A stretch of 64,000 nucleotides of DNA from assembly GCA_008330645.1 (NCBI GenBank), contig VLTN01000015.1:248001-312000 (forward strand). The letters are read 5' to 3'. This document shows positions 20,801 through 32,170 of the stretch, piece after piece; the stretch's first letter is position 1, and the number at the start of each line of letters is the position of its first letter. Source of the DNA: Cafeteria roenbergensis. Its lineage: Eukaryota > Sar > Bigyra > Bicosoecida > Cafeteriaceae. The notes beneath the pieces were generated by a model that did not search any database, was not told where the DNA came from, and saw only the letters and a list, made by a program, of their open reading frames with translations. The position numbers were made by a program, and so were the translations under genes.

Positions 20801-23800
20801 CGGGGACTCTGCCGACGGCTGCGTCATCTCGACCATCGACGACGCCCTCTCCAACGGGCGCTTGGGCCTGGGCATGGTGGGCCGTGCCGGAGGGGGCGAG
20901 AACTTTGCGACCGGTCACGCTGGGGCGGCGGCAGAGCCGGAGGACGGACCTGATGCGGCGGTCGAGAGGGTTCAGTGGGAGGCCTCGGAGGGGGCCCTTG
21001 TCCGCGCCGCTGCAGCGCAGGGCGTCACCCCTGCGGAGTTGCAGCGGACTTGGCAAGCGGCAAGGGTCCGTCGGGGAAACTACCTCCGAAGCCAGTCGCT
21101 CGTGGAACAGGCCCAGGCAGCCAGGGCGGAGCGGGGCGCGAGGGACGCTCAGAAGCGGCGCCGGCGCCAGCAGCGCAGCCGCGCAGGGAGGAGCGACCTG
21201 TACGATCCCGCTGCTGGCTCGGAGCACGGCGAGGCAGACCGTGACGGTGACGGTGACGGCGACGGCGACGGCGGGCTGCGGCTGGAAGGCGGCGGCGGCG
21301 GCGGCGGCTTGCACAGCGTGCTGTCGGTGGGGGACGACACAGAGTTTGGCGACGACGCCGGGGACGTGGGCGACGCCGCCCGGGGTGACCTTGGCGACGG
21401 CGTGATCCGTCGCCGGCCCATCAGAGTGGCGCCGGCGGGGGGGCTGCAGACGGGCCCCGCCTCCAGGGGCGGGCGCGACGACGCTGCCTCAGGGGCCGCC
21501 GGCCGCCGCCCCCGCGTGGCCGGCCACCTCCCGGGCTCGCGAATTACCTGCATGGTGATGCTGGACAGCGTTTGCGTCGCAACGGGCGGCACCGATGGCG
21601 CCATTCACCTCTGGAGCACTGCAACGGGCAGGCACGAGCGGGCAATCTTTGTTCCGCCTGGGCCGGCTTCACGAGGACTCGGCGGGGACGCCGACCTGAC
21701 CGGAGCGGCTGACCGCCCTGCCGTGCCGGGCGGCGTCGCTCCAATGCTCTTGGAGTCGTCGCCGCCAGCCGTCACGGCGCTGTGCGTCCTGACGTCTCAC
21801 AACGCGCTGGTGGCAGGGTTCGAGGCGGAAGGGTCGGGAGGCGACGACGTCGGCCTCGCAGGCACACCAGCGGGGCGCAGGGCCTGGGGCCGAACGCTGG
21901 CCCCGGGACTCGTCAGCTCTGCCGCCGACGGGAGGGCGCCCCTGCAGGCGGCGGCTCTGCGCCTGTGGTCCATCGACGACTTGACGCAGTGGATCGCGCT
22001 GCCCAGCGCGCCGCCCGTGCTGCTGGTCCCGTCGGCAGGGCGCGGCGCCGGCGGGCAGAGCCCGTATCGGCAGAGCGACACCGAGGCGGACGAGGCCGGC
22101 GCGCGGCCCGTGGTGTCGTGGCGCTGCGCGGGGGTGACGTGCCTGGCCGCAGCCGACGGAGGCAGCGGCCTCTGGGTGGCCCTCTCTGACGGCACGGTGA
22201 CGCTGTGGGAGCCGGCGGTTTCGTCGCCGGCGACGGCTTCGTCTCGGTCATCGCAGGTGTCCGCTGCGGCCGGCGCCGCGAGCGGCAATGCAGCGGGCTC
22301 TGCCGTGGCCACGCTGGTGCGGGAGGGCGTGCTGCCTCTGGCACACCCGCTGTCGGTGGCGCTGGCCACGCTGTCGAGCGTCGAGGACGACCACGAGGCC
22401 GCGGCTGCGAGCGCTGCTGCTGCAGCGGCGGGGGCCGAGGGAGGGCAGAGCAGCTTCCGGAGCGCAGGCGCGGGGGATGCTGTGCCGGGCGCTGGGCGGC
22501 GGGGGGCCAGGCGCAGGCGGGCGTCCGCGCTGCTGCTGGAGGGGGGCGCCGCGGCGGCTGCTGGGCTGGCCAGCGCGGGGGCGAGCGGGACTGGGCCAGG
22601 CGCCGGGGGCAGCGCCGCCACGGCCGGGGCGGCCGGCGGTCCGAGGAGGGGCTCCGTGCCGCCGCTGCTGCGGCCGTCGGTTTGGCGAGGCGCCCAGTCT
22701 CCGAGGTCGACCGACGCAAAGTTCGCGCCACAGGGCTTTGGAGCGGCGCGTGGCTCTGCCGCGGAGGCGTCCGCCCGGCCGCAGTCGGCGTCGCCGCGCG
22801 GCTCCGCCGGCCGCCCAGGGTTCGAGGACGAGGACCACCACCAGGCGCCGCTCCTCCCGCTGGCCAGCTGGATCGCCCACCACGGCGCAGTCAACTCCGT
22901 GTCGCCTGTGTCCGGCCCCATGCTGCTGGACACGTTCGTGCTCACGGCGGGGGAGGACAGACGGGTGATCCTGTGGTCGGAGAGCGGCCTCGCCGTCGGC
23001 TGCCTCGGCACCAACCACTCTTGGCGCCTCGAGCGACCGTCCTCCTGGCTCCAGCCGCCCGCCTACCACTCTGGCTTCTTCGTCAGCCCGCTCCGTGCGT
23101 CGCTCTGCGGCCCCGTGGCCGTGGCCGACGACTTCAGCGGTGCTGTTGGCTCTGCTGGCAGAGCCGCAGCGGGGGCGCAGCAGCAGGGGACGGCCGGAGG
23201 CGCTGGGGGGGCGATGGTGCCTTCGCGGCCGGGCAGGAGCAGGACCCGCCGTGCCAGCGTGGCCGATGCTGCCGGCCGCTTGCTGGTCGTGGGGTCGGAC
23301 GACGGGTGGGCTGCCGGCGCCGTCGCCTACCCGTCAGCTGACGCGTCTTCGGGCGCGGTCGTTGCTGCCGGAGGAGGCAGCGCTGTGGCCGCCTCCATGC
23401 CCCCGCCCGGCCCCGCCGGAGGCGGAGGAGGCCGGTCCAGCCGGGCGACGTGGGCGCGCGTGCCCGCCCCGGGGCAGGTGTGGGCGCGGCGGCGCGTGGC
23501 GGGCGGGCCCATGCAGCGCAGAGCCTACGCCGCCGCCGTGTCAACGAGCGTGGGCGCCCAGGACGCGTCGGACGCGGGGGGGTCTCCGCGCGCGGCCGGG
23601 GCGAGTGGCGCCTCTGGTGCACCGGCTGGCTGGGCTGCGGGCGCGGGTGCCGGCGGGGCTGCTCCTGGCAGCACCACGGCGCTCTCCGCGTCCTCATCGT
23701 CAACGTCCTCGGGTCCGGCACCGGCCGGCGCTGGCGCTGGCAGCGACGGGGCTGGTGCAGACGAGGGCTCTGCCGTGGAAGTGCTGCTTCGACAGCGGGG

Positions 23801-26800
23801 CCTGCTGGGCGGTGCGGTCGACGACCCGCTGGCGAGCTCGACGGAGCAGCGTTGGCGGCAGCTGCAGCCGCTGGAGCAAGGCGTGTGGGCGGCGGGCGGC
23901 ACCAGCGCCTTCGACGTGGCGGCCATCACCCGGCTTGTCACCGTGCTGCGGGTGACGCGCGACGACGTCGTGGTGCTGGACGGCAGCCCCGGGTGCGGGT
24001 GCGAGGGTGGGCTGCGCACGGTGTTCATCCCGCTGTCCGAGTTCACGCAGCCCGACCCGACGCGCGTCGACCCATGGATGGAGATCCCGTCGCTCACTGC
24101 GAGGGTGGCTTGCATATTCCGGGTTCTGCTGTCAGAGGAGGAGAGCAGGGCGGCGATGGCGGCGGCGGTGGCGGCAGCGGCGGCGGAGGGGGAGCAGCAG
24201 CAGCGCGGCGAGGGCGTTGCGGGGGCAGCGGGGGGGTCCCGGTCGGGCGCGCCTGCTGCCGCGGCCGGTGCCTCTGCCACTGCTGCTGGCGACAGCCGGA
24301 GCGCGCTGTTCGCCGGGTTCTACGGCTTGTCCCCACAGGAGCGGCTGAGCACGCCGTTCAAGGTGCTGTCGGTGGCCGTGGGCACGGCGGCGGATATGGA
24401 GGCAGAGGTGTCCATCACGTCCATCGGCGCGCTGGCTGGCGTGGCAGCAGGGGCGGGCGTTGATGAGTACGACGATGACGATGAGGAGGAGGAGCTGGGA
24501 GCGGCGGCTGGCGGTGTGGCGGGTGGAGGCAGCGCGGGGGCGTCGGCAGCCGGCCCGTCTGTCAACGACGAGGACGACTCGGCGTCGCACGTCGACCACA
24601 CTGCCGGCTTTGGCTCTGATCGCGACCACGATCACGGCGATGACGACGACGACGAGGGTGCTGGCAGCGTCGCAGGCCGAGGCGGCAGGCGAGCTGGCCG
24701 CCACGGCAGGCTGAGAGCCGGCGCGGACGAAACCGCACGGCGCACAGGCGCGAGCCCAGATGCCCGGGAGCGAAGGGACCGTTCATCTCCCGACCATCAC
24801 GCATCCATCACGGCGGCAAGTCCCCGCGGCAGAGGAGCCGACGTCGCTTCGCCCGGGGCAGCGTTTCCCATCGCGGTGTGCGGCCGGACAGGGCCCAGCG
24901 GCCCGCCCAGCATCGTCTCTCATTCCTCGCGGCGCACCTCAGTCGCCTCCCAGGCCACGACTGTCAGCAACAGCGCGGGCCGCTCAAGCCGCGCGGGCAA
25001 GGGCAAGAGGCGGCGGCGCGGCCGCCTCGCAAGCATTGTGGCCCTTGACGGGGCGGCGACGTCGGCCGAGCTGCGCGGCCAGCTGATGCGAGCAGAGGCC
25101 AGAGCGGCATCGGTCGGCCTGCTGGCTGACTACGCAGACGAGAGCGCCGAGAGCAAGGCGGGCGCCGCGGAGGGCAACGCTCGCGCCGGAGAGGCCGGCA
25201 GAGCGGCCAATGGGGCCCTGAGGCGGGCCCCGACCACGAGCGGCGGCGCTGCCAGCGGCGGGCCCGGCAACGGCAGCAGCAGAGCCGCCGGTGGCCCCGG
25301 CCGGCGCACCCCTTCTCGCCCCCGCCAGCACGGCCCAGCGGCCAAGCCGCCCCCCCGGAACATGTTTGGTTCCGCGCAAACATCCACGACGAGGCCAGGC
25401 ATCGCGGCGCCCCCCCGCCGGCCCGCCCCGCCCGCCCACCGTGGCTCCACAGCGTCAACCGCCGTTGGCGGTTTCGCGCCCTCGGCGGGCCAGCTCCCGG
25501 CCGGCCGCCGGCCGGACCGCGCCCCTCGCAGCCAGGATTCGGCCTGGCTCCGCTCACAGCTCCGCATCTTCGTCAGGGACACCCAGGGCAGAGCCTTCCC
25601 GCTGCCGCGCCTCCATGGCCCGCCGGCGGAGCCGCGGGTGGAGATGCCGCCTGGCCTGGCCAAGCTGGCCGACGCCGCTGTAGCCGCCTTGGAGAGGGCG
25701 GTCGAGGCCGCGACCAAGGCCTCCGCCGCGCCTGCAGGCGGTTCCGCAGCCGCTGGCGACGCGGGACCTGACGCGGGGCTCGCGAGCACGGATGCGGAGA
25801 GCGGTGGTCCACGGGCCGGGGCGGCGGCGGACAGGCCGCGGCGCGGCGTGACGACGGACCTTGCGTCGACCTCGCCTGTCGGCGCAGGGGGTTCCACCGG
25901 CCGCACCGCAGCCGGGGGCGCGAGTGGCGCAGGGGCGGAGGACGCGCACGGGTCCGTCGGGGCCCGCGCGGCGCGCATTGGAGGTCACTGGAAGCCCTCG
26001 GCGCGGGGACTGAGGCCGGCGGGGCATGCGGCCGTCCTCGCGAACCGGCTGAGCAAGGCGCGACGGGTGCGGCATAGCGACGAGGACGGGGACGGGGACG
26101 AGGACGAGGACGCCGAGGAGGACGCCGAGGTCAGCGGGGCAGGTGCCGACGGGGCGGGCGCTTTCGCCGGCGCTGGTGGTGCTGCCGGTGGCGGGGGCGG
26201 CACTGGCGGGCGCCGAAGGCGCAAGGCCCCTGTGCGCACTCGGGCTGTAGTGGCCCTCGAGAAGGCGGTCCCAGGCTTTGCTGAGGTGTGGTGGGATGAG
26301 CTGAGCGCGCGCTCGCAGCGGCATCGCGCGACGGTCGCCGCAGCAGCACCACCCCAGGTTGCGCGTGGCTCTGCCGCCGCTGCAGCTGCTGCAGCTGCAG
26401 CGGCGGCGGCTGCGACCCCGCCTCGGCTCGTTGGGGTGGTTCCACCTTTGATTCTTCCGCCCCCGCTGCCGTACGTGCCCCGCCGGGGCATCAGCGTGTT
26501 CCGTCACGACGAGCGGATGCGGGCCGAGTACCGCCTCACCTGTCAGCGTCGCATCACTGCGTGGATTGCGTCGCTCGAGGACGCGCTGGAAGGCAGAGCC
26601 GGCGGCAGCAGAGCCGGTAGGCAGGCTGCAGACGACCCTTCCAGGCCCAAGCTTGAGGCCCGACTGTCCGCTTCGCAGGCTGCTGGAGCTGGGCCGGCCG
26701 GCGCAGGCCGGTCCGACGGGGCGGCCGGATCTGGCGCGGCCGCCGCCTTGGCGCTCGCCGCTTCGAGGCAGCGCCGGTCGGCAATGGAGGAGGACTCGTC

Positions 26801-28292
26801 GCGGAGGGGATCGGCCTCCTCCTTCTCCACGGCAGGGCCCTTCGTCGCGGGCGACGGGGCCCTCGACCACGCGGTCGGGTCGCCAGGCCGGTCGCCAGGC
26901 CGGCCGACGGACGGTGATCGGCGTGGCTCCAGCTCCGCGGCGTCGGTCGGAGGCGCCTCGCTCGCGTCGCGCCACGGGCGCGCGCCAGTGCCTCAGCTGC
27001 GCCTGGGAGGCGTGTCTTCCGCCTCCAAGGCCAGGGCCGCTCCGCGCGCCGGCGACGGCGGGTCGCTCTCGGCCCGGCTCGGCCTGCCCCTGTCGGAGGC
27101 GGCGCTGGCGGGGTTCGCAGACGGGGCCTGGATCGACGCGCTGGCAGAGCGACACGCGCAGGACGTCGCAGCGGCAGAGCTAGACGAGCAGAAGGCCGAG
27201 GTGCTGAACAAGCGCCTCACGGAGGCAGAAAAGGCAGCCGTGTCGCTGGTGCTGGGCGGGGAGCTCGGAGACAGGGTGCAGGCCGTGGCAGCGCCGGCAG
27301 CCTTCCTCGGCTACTCGGCGGCGGTGGGCATGTCCACGGGCCGGGAGAGGACGCCGGCGGGACGGGGGCGCGGGGGCAACGCGCCGGGATCGGCGAGAAG
27401 CGAAACCGCCGCCCGGGGAGGGGGAGGGGCCGCCGGGAGCACCGGTGGCGCCGGCGTGGGCTGCGGCAGCCAGGTGGCACGAGAGCTGACGCTGGCCGCG
27501 GCGGACGCCCTGTCGGCTCGGGCTCCGTTCGCGAGCCAAGCGATGCGGCGTCAGGCAGGCGAGGGGGCTGGCGCGTGGCAGAGCTGGGACCTGGGAGCAA
27601 CGGGCAGAGCCGGCGCGGGCGGATCTGGGGCTCTGTCGGCGCGGGCGCAGCTCGGAGGCAGCAAGCGCGGAGCCGGCGGCGGTGGCGGAGCGGCGGAGGA
27701 CTCGTCGCTGCTGCCGCCCCGCGCGCTGCGGTGGACAGCCCAGCAGGCCCTGAGCGCGAAGCTGCGCCGCCAGCGGGAGGACGCTGCGGCGGCGGGGACC
27801 AGCGCGCCGGGCTGGGGAAGGGTCCTCGGGGGACGGGGCGGCGGCCGCTCGGCAGAGCAGCGGCTGGTGGATGACGTCCCCGTGCAGAGCTTGAACGCGA
27901 CCGCGGTGCCGGCAGTGCCTCGAGACTGGAGAATGACCCTGCCGTCGGCAGGCATCGTCACGACGGACATGTCAGCGGCAGCTGCGACGGCGGCAGCTGC
28001 AACGACTGCGACGTCGGCTGGAGGCGGCGGCGGTCCCGACAGGGGCGGCGACCAGACCGGGGGCCTGCGCAAGGCCCGTGACGGGGCCAAGAGGGCCTCC
28101 GAACGGGGCCGAACGGGCCGCGTAGGGGGTCGAGCGGGCGGCTCTGCCAGCTCTGCCGGCTCTGCCAGAGCCGAGGAGGGAGAAGGGGAGCCCGAGGCGC
28201 CGCGACACGTTCCCCACCGCATGCTCGCGCTGGACGAGGCGCTGAGATCGGAGGTGGCTGCCGAGATCGAGGCGCGCCAAGGCGGCTACTGA
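14878..28292 (+). CDS. Giant EF-hand/WD40-repeat protein, WDR49/WDR64-like, 4,358 aa
   Basis: There are three exons: 14878-14946, 15142-15234 and 15378-28292. Both introns are phase 0 and use GTGCGC donors (195 and 143 bases). The splices assemble an N-terminal EF-hand pair. The second loop, DANSDGTVDWSE at residues 56-67, has every calcium ligand; the first is degenerate. WD40 repeats are scattered along the protein: near 16340-16385 (DGTVCVWDVS), 18805-19025 (DVVLWSPWD), 19085-19150 (DLTACVWDL), 21540-21630 (DGAIHLWSTATG), 22135-22215 (DGTVTLWEP) and 22875-22980 (DRRVILWSE). Long disordered Ala/Gly/Ser/Arg segments lie between, with a Gln run at 17097-17130 and acidic stretches near 24465-24490 and 26080-26135. 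EF-hand plus WD40 is the layout of WDR49/WDR64-type proteins (often axonemal), but those are about 700-1,100 residues. The last exon, 12.9 kb, has no stop. It carries an extreme density of the octamer GGCAGAGC (see findings). Confidence 0.85.
17095..17132 (+). repeat. CAG run encoding polyglutamine
   Basis: About ten CAG codons, with some CGG interruptions, lie in the giant WD40 gene and encode a Gln-rich stretch. A shorter CAG run lies near 16680-16710. Confidence 0.85.
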
Positions 28293-28396
28293 ATGCTGCA
28301 GCCGTTGGCGTGATTGCACTGCGTGGCCGTGACTCTGCAATTGAGCTATGGATGCGGTGTGCCGGTGAACGCAATGTGCGGTGCTCGGTTCGCCAC

Positions 28397-29674
28397 TCAG
28401 TCACGCTTCTTGGCCTTGGCTCCCGCCCCGAAAATCACTCCCAGGCCCTGCACCGCCTCGTACCCTGGCTTTCCCATGCGCAGCCCCTCCACGCGCGCCG
28501 GGCCGACCTTTGTGGCGCCGACCCAGCTGGCAAACGTGGGAGCGATCTGGTAGAGAACGGTGAAGAGGAGGATGGGCTGGGGACTCACCCAGATCTCGTA
28601 CAGCTTGGAGTTGTGCAGAGCTCGGGCCATGAGCTCGGCGCAACGTTCCGCCGTCATGCGCTTGGACTTGTCCTCCTTGAACCCAGCGTCGGCGGCCTTG
28701 ACACCGGCCTCGGCAGTGAAGGCTGCATGGGAGTGCGGGGCGGAACACGGCCGGGGCAGCAGACGGCAGGCAGCGGCCGGTCGGCAGCGGCTCGGGGACA
28801 GGCAGCAGACGGCAGGCAGCGGCGGGGGTGAGGCCCGCACTCACCGTGCTTTGTGATCTCGCTCTCAACAGGGCCAGGGCAAACCAGCGTGACGTCCACT
28901 CCGCGGTAGGACACCTCGTTCCGCAGCGCGCTGTAGTATCCCTGGACGGCGTGCTTGGTCGCCGCGTAGGACGACGAGCAGGGGGCCCCCACCTTGCCAG
29001 CCACGGAGGAGGTGACCATGATGTGCCCGCTTCCGCGGTCCAGCATGGCTGGGAGGAAGGCCTTGGTCACTGAGATGTTGCCGATGACGTTCAGCTGCAT
29101 CATGTCAGCCGTCACCTTGATGTCCGTGTCCTCGGCCAGCGAACGCTGGGACCGGCCAGCGTTGTTCACCAACACATCGATTGGGCCACCCATGAGGGCG
29201 GCAAGGTCGGCGCCGAGGGAGGCGTGCGAATCGAGATCGAGAACGTCGACGACGTGTGCGACCGCCTTGGGGGCTCCCGCTGCCAGGCACTCCGCGGCCA
29301 GTTCACGGAGCTTTGCTTCGCTACGAGAGCACACGGCAATGGAAGCGCCGTCCCTGGAGAGGCGAAGGGCGAGAGCGCGCCCGACTGCGGAAACGAGGCG
29401 ATCAGAACGAGCAGCGAGGCGGTCACGAACGGCGTCTTGTCCGGCGAGCTGACCTCCAGCGGAAAGCCTGCTGCAGCATGCGCAAGAGCACGCGCTCACT
29501 TCCAGTGCTCGCTCCGATGATGACCACGCGCTTGCCCCGGAAGGCTCCGGCGGGCACGCTGGTCATGAGCACTGGCAAGTCGGCATCCGCCAGCAAGTAC
29601 CAAGCCGAGAAAGCTGCCAGAGCCAGCCCAGTGGCCGCGCCGACGACGGGAGCGACATTGGAGAAAATGTCCAT
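28397..29674 (-). CDS. DHRS7-like membrane-anchored short-chain dehydrogenase
   Basis: This is an NAD(P)-dependent oxidoreductase of the classical SDR family, probably anchored in the ER membrane. Three exons on the minus strand are read: 29674-29500, 29384-28845 and 28722-28397. Both introns are phase 1 (115 and 122 bases) and the product has 346 residues. Residues about 8-28 form an N-terminal helix (VVGAATGLALAAFSAWYLLA), followed by an ADADLPVL stretch like the one after the anchor in DHRS7. The first splice completes the cofactor motif, GAST-GIGRALAL. NNAG and the YxxxK pair (Tyr198, Lys202, in SYAATKHA) with an upstream Ser (VTSSVAG) are present, so it should be active. The C-terminus has another hydrophobic stretch (ILLFTVLYQIA) and ends AKKRD. 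The substrate (steroid, retinoid or sphingoid) cannot be told. Its start is 341 bases from the divergent PH-domain gene. Confidence 0.88.
28756..28822. repeat. 22-base direct repeat inside an SDR intron
   Basis: The string GCAGCAGACGGCAGGCAGCG occurs twice, about 44 bases apart, in the second intron of the dehydrogenase gene. Related CGGCAGCGG pieces lie between the copies. Confidence 0.7.
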
Positions 29675-30015
29675 GCGGCTAGTCGGCGGCTTGCGGCGCG
29701 GTGGCAGGCGATCTTGTTCGGCCAGACGCGGTGCTCTGCATGCATCATGACTAGTCTCGCGACTCGGTCCCCCCCGAGCACTCTCACTCCGCCGCTCCAC
29801 CGCGACCGCCGCTCCCCGCCAGTTGCGCCAATGGTGAGCTTTGTGCTCCTGTCGGGAAGGTTTTGCCCCTTTCGCCCGAACTTGCGGACGGCATGGTCGC
29901 GCGCCAGCTCAACGCAGTCACTCGTCCCGTCCCTGCCCGCACTCGCTCGGCTTCGCGCCCGCAGGCAACTACCGCCACGCTCCGCGCCCGTGACCTCCGG
30001 GTATATGAGGGCGTG
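29675..30015. promoter_or_regulatory. Shared promoter region, SDR (-) and PH gene (+)
   Basis: This 341-base gap separates two divergent start codons, so both promoters must lie here or within the first exons. A TATA-like GTATATGA lies at 30001-30008, 15 bases before the PH-gene ATG, which is unusually close. No other motif was recognised. Confidence 0.4.
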
Positions 30016-31102
30016 ATGGAAAAGCAAGGCGGCGGGACTTCGTTCCTCGGCTCGCGCGGGTGGAAGCGGAGGTGAGGTGCATTGCAATCCGGTAGTGAAC
30101 CTTGGCGCGCAGCCGCCCCAGGGTCACGGCCCCACGGCCCTGCTGCTCGCATAGGCTTCGGCGTACCCATGCGCTTTGACCGGCCAAAAGCTTGGCCCGG
30201 GGGGACTCACGTTGTGCTGCGCCTCGTCCCGTCGGTTGTCGCTCCTCAGGTACGTGGTCATCAAGGACAGAAAGTGGTCTGTCTTCGAAGCCGACCCGAT
30301 CGGCGGCAAGGGCAAGCCCCTTTCCAAGAAGGGATACGACGACATGCCTTGCCGCGACTTTGAGGCAAGCAGCGACGAGCTGACCGTGCTGCTTCACCCG
30401 CGTGATGGGGGCAAGGACTTCAAGTTCCGCGTTGGGGCCGGCGAAGGCGCCTCCGTCGCCAGCGAGTGGGTGCGCGCCTTCCGCCTCAACGGCGCCACCG
30501 CCCCTGGCGCCCCTGCTCCGGAGCCCGAGCCCGAGCCTGAGCCCGCTGCCACGGAGGAGCCTGCAGCCGCCGCGGCAGCGGCAGCTACTGCCACGGAGGA
30601 GCCCGCCGCTGTCACGGAGGAGCCTGTCGCTGCCGCTGCCACGGAGGAGCCCGCCGCTGCCACCGAGGAGCCCGCCGCTGCCACGGAGGAGCCCGCCGCT
30701 GCCACGGAGGAGCCTGTCGCTGCCGCTGCCACCGAGGAGCCCGCCGCTGCCACGGAGGAGCCCGTCGCTGCCGCTGCCACGGAGGAGCCCGTCGCTGCCG
30801 CTGCCACGGAGGAGCCCGTCGCTGCCGCTGCCACGGAGGAGCCCGCCGCTGCCACGGAGGAGCCCGCCGCTGCCACGGAGGAGCCCGCCGCTGCCACGGA
30901 GGAGCCCGCCGCTGCCACGGAGGAGCCCGCCGCTGCCACGGAGGAGCCTGTCGCTGCCGCTGCCACCGAGGAGCCCGCCGCTGCCACGGAGGAGCCCGCC
31001 GCTGCCACGGAGGAGCCCGTCGCTGCCGCTGCCACGGAGGAGCCCGCAATGGACGCTGCAACCGAAGAGTCTGCTGCAGATGCCGCCGAGGCCACTGGCT
31101 GA
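30016..31102 (+). CDS. PH-domain protein with (ATEEPA)n tail, 302 aa
   Basis: This small protein has an N-terminal pleckstrin-homology domain, which normally binds phosphoinositides or a protein partner at membranes. There are two exons, 30016-30071 and 30250-31102, with a 178-base phase 2 intron (GTGAGG...CTCAG, the only acceptor here lacking GCAG). The splice joins GWKRR to YVVIKDRKW, the classic first strands of a PH domain. The domain runs to about residue 100 and ends with a helix carrying the invariant Trp (SEWVRAFRLNG). The rest is a low-complexity tail, first EPEPEPEP and then many near-perfect copies of ATEEPA separated by AAA or V. The tail is probably a disordered acidic spacer. 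No catalytic domain is seen. The closest comparisons are small one-domain PH proteins, which do not predict a specific role. Confidence 0.85.
30547..31062 (+). repeat. Coding tandem repeat, 21- and 30-base units
   Basis: Units of GCCACGGAGGAGCCCGCCGCT (21 bases shown as 20 plus the final T) alternate with a 30-base form that carries an extra GTCGCTGCCGCT piece. Copies are nearly identical at the DNA level, with only ACG/ACC and GCC/GTC changes. This points to recent expansion by slippage or unequal exchange. Confidence 0.85.
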
Positions 31103-32170
31103 GTGCTGCGGCCTGAGCTTGTGTCCTGAACTCGTGTGTTGGCTTCATTGCATTGTCACGCAAAAAGCACGTGGCTCGGTTCCGGCGTACCCTATTGGGT
31201 GCGCTCACACTTGACGTTTGCGAAAGCAGCTGCGTTTGCCATACTTGGACATGCGCGGCAAGCCTCCCGGAACGGACAGCAGCACGCACGTCACTGGGCA
31301 TGATCACAACACTCTAATGAACAGCAATTTTGACATTTTTCACTGGATCCGACCGTACCAGCGCGTGTGCCAACCGCTCAAATGTCGACACGTCCATCGG
31401 AGTCGGCCTTCCCATCATCCAGTCCCGCTCAACAATTTTCAACCGGTCGGCGTCTACTTGGCGTAGCGCCACCGGGTTGAATACCAGACGAAGTGGCTGT
31501 AACGTGTGCGGGTGCTCCGATGCCTGATCAGTCGCATATGGCACGTGCCCGTGCTGCGGTGCGCGCGCCTTGTCCGCAGAGTTGCCGCTTACCAGATACC
31601 GACTCTCGCCAGCTGGCGACGCTGTGACGGGAGACCACGTCCCTGAGGGGAGCGCAGACGGCCTGGGCGGACACCTGCGACCCGGCGAACGTAGATGAGC
31701 TGCTCCAGGAGGTTTTGCACGCGAATGGGATTGGTCGGTTTCGAAGCTCTCCCCAAGCCTCCGACTTCGCGTCTTGGCCGAGGCGCCCCGCCGAAGCGGT
31801 GCAGCACGCGCCCATGCCCTGGACGACGGTCGGGCCGAGCTGCCGTTCCGCTGCTCCAATTGCCCCGCAGCTGGCAGGCTCATAAGGCGTTCCGACAGAG
31901 TCATCCTGGAAGGCCTGGCCACCGGAGGAAACTTGAGCTCCATAGCAGCCCGCAGGAGCCAGATGGGCAAGCGCACAACCCGCCCGAGGGGCTTGTGAGA
32001 AGAGCAGGAGGGGGGGTATCGGCTTGTGTGCTCCTCGGAGGCCCCCGCCGAGGAGTCGGCCGCAGGCTGGCGGGCAGAGCCAGTCGGTGGACGACGAGCG
32101 AACTTGCGCCGCTGCCGCCACCCAGGCACCCTGCACCCCGCAAGGCGCCGAGAGGGGGACGGGGGAGGAG
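31103..32170. other. Lower-GC stretch with unresolved minus-strand coding signal
   Basis: This stretch of about 1.07 kb is visibly poorer in GC than its flanks. On the minus strand between about 31960 and 31314, protein-like segments appear in two frames. One begins MELKFPPVARPSRMTL near 31941. Another, near 31730-31670, reads PIRVQNLLEQLIYVRRVAG. A C-terminal piece ending in a stop at 31314 reads LKIVERDWMMGRPTPMDVS and continues about 25 residues. A GTAAGC donor-like site lies near 31593. I could not join these with consistent splice phases. It may be a short multi-exon gene with introns I have misread, or the remains of a gene. No family was recognised. Confidence 0.35.
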
